Below, in pieces: positions 58,602 through 64,000 of a DNA stretch of 64,000 bases. The DNA is from Cordia subcordata (lineage: Eukaryota; Streptophyta; Magnoliopsida; Boraginales; Cordiaceae): NCBI GenBank assembly GCA_028554755.1, contig JAPTOF010000007.1:1520001-1584000 (forward strand). The letters are read 5' to 3'. How positions within the stretch are numbered: position 1 is the stretch's first letter; every line of letters starts with the position of its first letter. A model generated the notes under the pieces. It was given only the letters and a program-made list of their open reading frames with translations, was not told the origin of the DNA and did not search any database. The translations under genes were made by a program, and so were the position numbers.

Positions 58602-60440
58602 CTAATACCAAATGGAAGCATCCTGCTTTGAGAGGGTATCCCTTGCAACTCCAGGGAAACCTTCAGTGTAATCAACAGATGGCATATTGAAAGGAGATCC
58701 AAACATCAACTGGAAATTTTCATTCGCGTTGGCGTTAAAAGGAGGATTTGTAACTTTGGACTGGTCAAACCGATCTCCTTGTGAGAATATGGAACGATTA
58801 GTTTGGATGTTGGCATCTCCAAAGATATTACCGTCCATCATAATTCCTTGACCGTGAAGGTATTTGTCCCGCGGACATTGAATAGTGTTTGGTTGCTGAA
58901 GATGTTGCTCTTTCATGATTGCAACATTCCCAATATTCGGACTTTTGTTTCCTTGTATATTGGAGTCGTAGAAGGACATCAGTTCATCAATCATCCTTTG
59001 TCCATCTTCAGGAACGCTGAGTCCAGATAAATCAAAGGAAGCCGGGGCTGGGTTGGAGGGCAGAGCAGCTGACTTGGACTGCACAAAAGATTGAGGAAGA
59101 ACCATTGGCTTCACTTCGTTGATGTGGAAGTTTGAAATCCCAAACTGAGATGGATTTCTGTAAGGACAAGTCAACTGATGATTGTCTCTGGAAGATCTGT
59201 CCTGAAAACCATTGCAAAGCTGGCTGTGAGGACATTGGAGGGACTCACACGTATAGATTTTGTGATCCATCCCGATGTTCAATTCATTGCCTGGCTTCCT
59301 TTTTCTTGAAAAATCCATGTTGGAGATTACCTCATTCTTAATTACAAGAGGCTGCTGTTGAACAGGCAGCCTATCTTTGAATCCATCTATCAGTAAATTG
59401 GGGTTGCAGGGCTTTTGCTCTTGTACATCAAAGTTAGACTCATCTTCGACCCCTTCAACATCATACTCACTGTTGTCATTTATGGCAAAAGATCCACTTC
59501 CACCTGATGATGATAAAGGCGGACAACGGTCGGGGTATAGTTCTCGAGCCAAGGCTTCCTCCTGATTGATGATCGCGAGCCAAGTAGCACTCTCCTTGGC
59601 TGTCATTTTGTCTTGCAAGCACTTAGACTGCCGTACAAGTTTGCGGATCTTAGCAATATCAGGAGACATATGCTTGATTACTGCAGTAAGCACACCAACC
59701 TTCCATGCCTTCTTCAGATCATGGGGCTTCTTGTATGGTGGAGGACCTTGATCCTTCAAGCCTAGTTGGGGCCACCATTCCTCTTTACCGGTAGGCCACC
59801 ATGGCGGTGGAACCCCTTTCTCCAGCGGGAATCTCCTCTGAGGAGGGTCACAGTGCTGCATAAGAGCTGACAGCAAAGAACCGAGGGTGGTATCTTGAAG
59901 CTCTTGCAAGGTATGAGGGGTAGGGCCAACAGGATTAGAGCCCTCATTCTTGCCTGGGATTGCATTATCTGCTTGGTGTTTTGCAATTGCAGCTGGACCA
60001 TTTCGATCAAACCTGACTTTCTCCTTCCACCACTCCCTGAGGTTGTCCGATGCTCCACTCACTGGCTTGCCTTTCTCCGGAATGATTCCATAAACGAAGC
60101 CTTGTGCTTTACATACTTCCATCATCTTGAGCATGTATTTCAAGATCCCATCCTGTGCCCTTGACATTTTCTTCCTCCTTGCCTGCTCTTGAGACTGCTG
60201 TTGTTTGGCTGCATCAACACCTTCCTTACCCTTGTTCATTTCTTTCAGCCTTTTCAGCTTCATCTTGTACCTCCACATCCTCCTCTCAAGTTCATCAACA
60301 TCAATATCCTCATCACTATAATCATCATCCACAATGGGCTCTTGTTCAGCCTGTGTAGCACTCACGTCTTGTTCCTTAATCGGAGCAGAGAAGAACTCGA
60401 GGTCACCACAAAACCCCATTTCTTCAAACATCATCATCAT
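58602..60440 (-). CDS. EIN3/EIL ethylene-response transcription factor
   Basis: An intronless frame of 612 residues. An acidic N-terminus ([20 protein letters not shown], to about 56) is followed by the basic coiled region and DNA-binding domain (about 80-305): [119 protein letters not shown]. The C-terminus ends DASIWY, like EIN3/EIL1 (DVSIWF). EIN3-family proteins are nuclear, stabilised by ethylene via EIN2 and degraded by EBF1/2 F-box proteins, and activate ERF1-type targets. Several ATGs open the frame (MMMMFEE); the first is assumed. Two departures in conserved positions are noted in the findings. The probable leader intron upstream is typical of the family. Confidence 0.95.
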   Translation of the reverse strand: MMMMFEEMGFCGDLEFFSAPIKEQDVSATQAEQEPIVDDDYSDEDIDVDELERRMWRYKMKLKRLKEMNKGKEGVDAAKQQQSQEQARRKKMSRAQDGILKYMLKMMEVCKAQGFVYGIIPEKGKPVSGASDNLREWWKEKVRFDRNGPAAIAKHQADNAIPGKNEGSNPVGPTPHTLQELQDTTLGSLLSALMQHCDPPQRRFPLEKGVPPPWWPTGKEEWWPQLGLKDQGPPPYKKPHDLKKAWKVGVLTAVIKHMSPDIAKIRKLVRQSKCLQDKMTAKESATWLAIINQEEALARELYPDRCPPLSSSGGSGSFAINDNSEYDVEGVEDESNFDVQEQKPCNPNLLIDGFKDRLPVQQQPLVIKNEVISNMDFSRKRKPGNELNIGMDHKIYTCESLQCPHSQLCNGFQDRSSRDNHQLTCPYRNPSQFGISNFHINEVKPMVLPQSFVQSKSAALPSNPAPASFDLSGLSVPEDGQRMIDELMSFYDSNIQGNKSPNIGNVAIMKEQHLQQPNTIQCPRDKYLHGQGIMMDGNIFGDANIQTNRSIFSQGDRFDQSKVTNPPFNANANENFQLMFGSPFNMPSVDYTEGFPGVARDTLSKQDASIWY

Positions 60441-61640
60441 ATCAGGCAGCAGGTTCTCAAAGTTCCGTTGAACTCGAAAATACTCTCAGATAATCTCAAC
60501 TGGAGAAACTCAAAATGCAGAAACTCTTTCTCCTCCTTTAACCAAATGCAAGATCTCGCCACAGGTTACTTCAAGCATCACCCAAATTACAAAGTAATTC
60601 CACCTAAAAAGTCAAATAAAGGAAAAGTTCAGGAAGGAACCACTATTATTCCTTGAAAATTGGTTTCATCCGAAAGAAAAGAAACAACAATAGAAAAGAG
60701 AAACCAAAGACACGTATCAGGGAACAAAGTCTTAAAAGAGAATATGAATAAGATTGAAAATATAGTTCAATAGTAATTGAAACAGCAAATAACCATGTGA
60801 ATATCACAAGTAGCACATGAACTTGAACAGAAAAGTAACCCTTTATTGATAGCCTCATGATATTGCAGAAAGAGATTCAAACACCAGATCTGACCAGATG
60901 GAAGAGAAAGTCGAAGAAATTTCCTAAAACTTAACCCCCCCAAATTTCCATGGGGAAAAAAAAATCAGAAAATTAAAAAATTCCAAAATTTTCTGGAAAA
61001 AAACCAATAAATTCAAGATACTTCTCAAAAATCTTCTTTATTTTTAAATTACATCAACCCTATTAGTCAGAATTCAAAAAAATAATCATTCAGTAATAAA
61101 AAGGAAGGAAGGAGATGACTCTCCACACATATCAATTACATTATCAGATTCATACAACCAATTCCAGCTAGCATAATGATGAAGATTTGGTTCGGTTTCA
61201 TAATAATACAGCTATAACAGAGCCAAAAGTGAACAACTTTCAGTTACTGTGTCCGTTATAAACAACAAAAAGCTAAAACTGAACACTACCCAGATGATAA
61301 AACCTGAAAAAGATTCCAACTTGAAACAAAAACCAAAAAAAAAAAAAAAAGATAGAAATCTTTACATCAACCCACAAAAGCTTTGCTGAAAGCCAGCCAG
61401 CTCCAAGAATGAAAGAGTAAACAAGGAAAACATCAGACACAACACACAAAGATCTCAACTTGATCAAAAAAAGGCAAAACAAAAGAACAAGAGTTAACAT
61501 TAAAGCTTCAAAATAGTACCTGAGAGAGGGTAGTTCTTTTCAGAGAATGTTCAACCCTCTTCTTCTCTTGTTGCAGAATAATTGACCCAACAGTCCTTAG
61601 ACAAAGAGGGGAGAGAGATAAGAGAGAGAGAAAATGGGAT
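60441..61640 (-). other. Probable leader intron and non-coding first exon of the EIN3/EIL gene
   Basis: On the minus strand a CT-rich stretch (about 61640 down to 61520) ends CTCTCAG|GTACTATT, a good donor. The acceptor lies somewhere above 60441. AT-rich sequence between shows no coding frames. EIN3/EIL genes commonly carry a 5' leader intron. Confidence 0.5.
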
Positions 61641-61647
61641 TAGAGTA

Positions 61648-61683
61648 TATATATATATATATGTGTGTGTATATATATATATG
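61648..61683. repeat. TA/TG microsatellite near the EIN3/EIL transcription start
   Basis: Alternating TA interrupted by TGTGTGTG, directly upstream of the presumed first exon. Read on the minus strand it could supply TATA-like sequence. Confidence 0.8.
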
Positions 61684-61749
61684 TAACGAGTTTTATTAAT
61701 GTGGTGTGGAGTTATTATTGGCGTGGTGTGGAGTGTGTACAGGGGAGTT

Positions 61750-62031
61750 GAAAAGTGTCGGCTCTTGGCAGAGCAAAAGCATGTTAAATATTTCTTAGAG
61801 GGGTGACGGGAGATATTGCGTTAAATAGACAAAAGGGGTACAGGTTATTTTTTTGTGTATGAAATTTCCGTTACGAGAAGTAAGTTAATGAAAAGTGTCG
61901 GATTTGACAAAGCAAAAGCAAGGTAATATTTATTATAAAGTGCGGGAACGGGTGAAAAAGGATATTAAATTAATGAACGAGAACGTGTACGTGTTATTTT
62001 CTTCGTGTACGAAACTTCTGTTACAAAAATT
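61750..62031. repeat. Diverged tandem duplication upstream of EIN3/EIL
   Basis: Two about 140-bp units, 61750-61889 and 61890-62031, each start GAAAAGTGTCGG, include CAAAGCAAAAGCA / CAGAGCAAAAGCA, a GGTGA block and GTACAGGTTATTTTT / GTACGTGTTATTTTC, and end with a CCGTTACGAG / CTGTTACAAA motif. Confidence 0.75.
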
Positions 62032-62283
62032 AAATTTTAGAAAGTAGTAAACTTGGCTTTAGAAGATACTTTCACACTTGTTGTAATATATAGAGGAAGT
62101 GGATAAGTGTTGAAGAATTGAAGAGTCATTATCTACCCCAGTGTGGTACTAGTTAGAGTTGTATGTACCATGTAATGGTACTGAAGTTGCATTTAAGACA
62201 AAGAGGCAGTGTTGGGACCGTGTGGGATTGCGAAATGTGGCTTTCACTCTTCACCTACAATGTTTTCCCAAGGTGGGGATGCA

Positions 62284-62378
62284 TTGAAGTTTTGGTATGG
62301 GGAAAAGGATAAGGATGTTGCAATTGTGTTTTGAAGTCTTGGTATGGGGAAAAGGATTAGGATGTGGCAATTGTGTTT
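62284..62378. repeat. 47-bp tandem duplication
   Basis: Two units, each starting TTGAAGT(T/C)TTGGTATGGG and ending GCAATTGTGTT, differ at only a few positions. Confidence 0.85.
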
Positions 62379-62414
62379 TGAGGAATTAAGTAAATAAGTT
62401 TACATCTAAACATC

Positions 62415-62516
62415 GGATCATTCGACTCGCATTACATGTAATATTCGTTTTGTGCAAGTTACATTGGATCATTCGACTCGCATTACATGTAATACTCGCT
62501 TTGTGCAAGCTACATT
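62415..62516. repeat. 51-bp tandem duplication
   Basis: Two units, each starting GGATCATTCGACTCGCATTA and ending CAAG(T/C)TACATT, with only three or so differences, suggesting a recent event. Confidence 0.9.
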
Positions 62517-63043
62517 CTCTTAGAACAAAAAAAGTATAATTACGATTCTAACTCATATATAGAGAAAAAGTGGTAACTTAGAAATTCTTGTTGAAAACTT
62601 TGTATGGAGATTACAAAATGTGTTTATAAACAATGTGGCCGGAGTAGCAAATGATATACATCCTGATTCATGTAAGCATTAGGCTTGTTTGCAAAGTCAT
62701 TAAATAAAGACGTAAGTTACGAATTTAGATCTTTTCATAAAGTGATTAATACCATTATAATAATATTATGACAACTTACACTGACCTGTGAAATGATAAT
62801 ACAAATATTTGATTTTTGTACTTAATGATATAGATCATTTTACCATAATTGTATCATGACTTGCTGTAAAAATATAATGGTGAGATTGAAATTCATAAGC
62901 AACATGCAGAACATGCCCCCAAGAATTTTGAAACAAGAATCCAAAAGGTTTGTATGATACTCATTTCAAGGAAGCTTTGAGTTAGTCCTTGTCATCATGC
63001 TCAGCTTTTCAATTACTGCCACAACACCTTTTCATATTTTCTT

Positions 63044-63152
63044 TAAAACAAACTAAAAAACTACAGTTAATTTTTGCTAACAATGTTGTCCATTCTTTTG
63101 GTGGATGAGAGTGGTGGCGGAATAATTATCAGCTACTAGAAAAATACTTACC

Positions 63153-63187
<35 letters not shown>

Positions 63188-63301
63188 TTAAAAACAAACT
63201 AAAAAACTACATTTAATTTTTGCTAACAAACAATGTTGGCCATTCTTTTGGTGGATGAGAGTGGAGGAGGAATAATTATCGACTACTAGAAAAATACTTA
63301 C
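63044..63301. repeat. Approximately 110-bp direct duplication separated by a (TA)n tract
   Basis: Units 63044-63151 and 63190-63301 share AAAACAAACTAAAAAACTAC, TTAATTTTTGCTAACAA, CATTCTTTTGGTGGATGAGA and CTACTAGAAAAATACTTAC. A (TA)n tract (63157-63184) lies between. A second TA tract is at 63472-63500. Confidence 0.9.
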
Positions 63302-63470
63302 TATCTCAAGGAAAACAGGAAAAAAGAAGGAAGCACAGAGAACCTATATACTTGCAGAATTAATTGAAAAGTATTGGTTCTTATGGAAGTTGTCATTTTT
63401 TATTTTCTTATTTTTATTTTCTCCTATACTCTCTTAGTTTAAAGTGCTTTATTCGATTATGCTATATTTG

Positions 63471-63504
<34 letters not shown>

Positions 63505-64000
63505 TTCTATATATATATATCAAAAGAATGGATGATGATTTCAACATGCCATGCAACTGTGTGCGTGCCTTTTTTTTTCACTGTCAACTGTCAAGTTCCA
63601 CCGTCCAAATGAGTTGTTCGTGTGAGGGTGAGGATTTTCACCTTAAAATTCAATAATTGTGAAATATTCAAATTATTTTATTATAATTCATTTTATAAAA
63701 TTTATTACTATTAAATTTTAATTATAACATTATGAATAAGTCCCTTTCTGTTTACAAGCCGGATTGTAGAACCAAAAAAGTCAGTGTTTATGCCCAATCT
63801 TGGACAGGTTAGTGACTTGTGTTGATGGGGAGAAAAGGAAAAATAGTGGCTTCACAATTTCGAAGTAGTTTTTCTTTATAAAGAGGGTCGCACTTTAATT
63901 AAGATTAGATTATATAGTGCACTCCTAGCAAAAAGGAGGAAGATCAAATGCACATAAAAGTTAAAATCACTTTGATATTGTGATATTTTTGGGATATATA
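63302..64000. other. Intergenic to window end, no gene recognised
   Basis: AT-rich, with a TA microsatellite at 63472-63520. No conserved reading frame or RNA gene seen. Confidence 0.6.

Noticed and set aside
58803..60358. Several plus-strand frames opposite the EIN3/EIL gene
   Set aside because: Antisense shadows of a fully conserved coding sequence, with no motifs of their own.
1..64000. CRISPR arrays, bacterial defence systems or operons
   Set aside because: The sequence is plant nuclear DNA; the repeats present are tandem, MITE or LTR type with no regular spacer-repeat array.

Overview
This is a stretch of plant nuclear genome, almost certainly from a eudicot. It is strongly AT-rich and has GT-AG introns, poly-A/T tracts, TA and CA microsatellites, MITEs and small LTR elements. 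Every recognisable host gene belongs to a plant family. I cannot name the species. Gene calls and family names come from reading translations against remembered families; no database was searched.

Host genes from left to right: a GPI-type lipid-transfer protein exon cut by the left edge (139-511, -); a five-exon FRS3-type FAR1-related gene (6890-11817, +); NOP10 (13974-15533, +); RPL30 (22983-25696, +) with an apparent box C/D snoRNA in its third intron (25233-25316); a His-rich multi-pass membrane protein (27486-31303, +); a DUF630/DUF632 protein (37522-40793, +); an NDR1/HIN1-like gene with an in-frame stop (41785-42612, -); an intronless FAR1-related gene (46306-48402, -); and an EIN3/EIL transcription factor (58602-60440, -). 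These genes do not form one pathway. NOP10 and RPL30 are both ribosome-biogenesis genes, and the intronic snoRNA appears to target 18S rRNA, so a small ribosome-related cluster surrounds the viral insertion.

The most unusual region is about 17.2-21.6 kb: a decayed endogenous pararetrovirus (Caulimoviridae-like) lying between two TA-dinucleotide tracts. It is a mosaic. Plus-strand small ORFs and a movement-protein-like ORF are followed by a roughly 437-bp near-identical copy of host DNA from about 6.2 kb upstream. Next comes a minus-strand block with a viroplasmin-like ORF and a pregenomic-type promoter/poly(A) region, then a second copy of the movement-protein 3' end. Every viral ORF is broken or partial.

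The intergenic space is rich in small elements: a PIF/Harbinger (Tourist)-like MITE family with about ten copies or fragments, several with exact TAA/TTA target duplications; a second TTA-flanked MITE family with two copies; a 243-bp LTR element with an initiator-Met tRNA primer site; copia-like LTR relics; and a 714-bp Mutator derivative carrying a transposase scrap. No CRISPR array or bacterial-type system is present.
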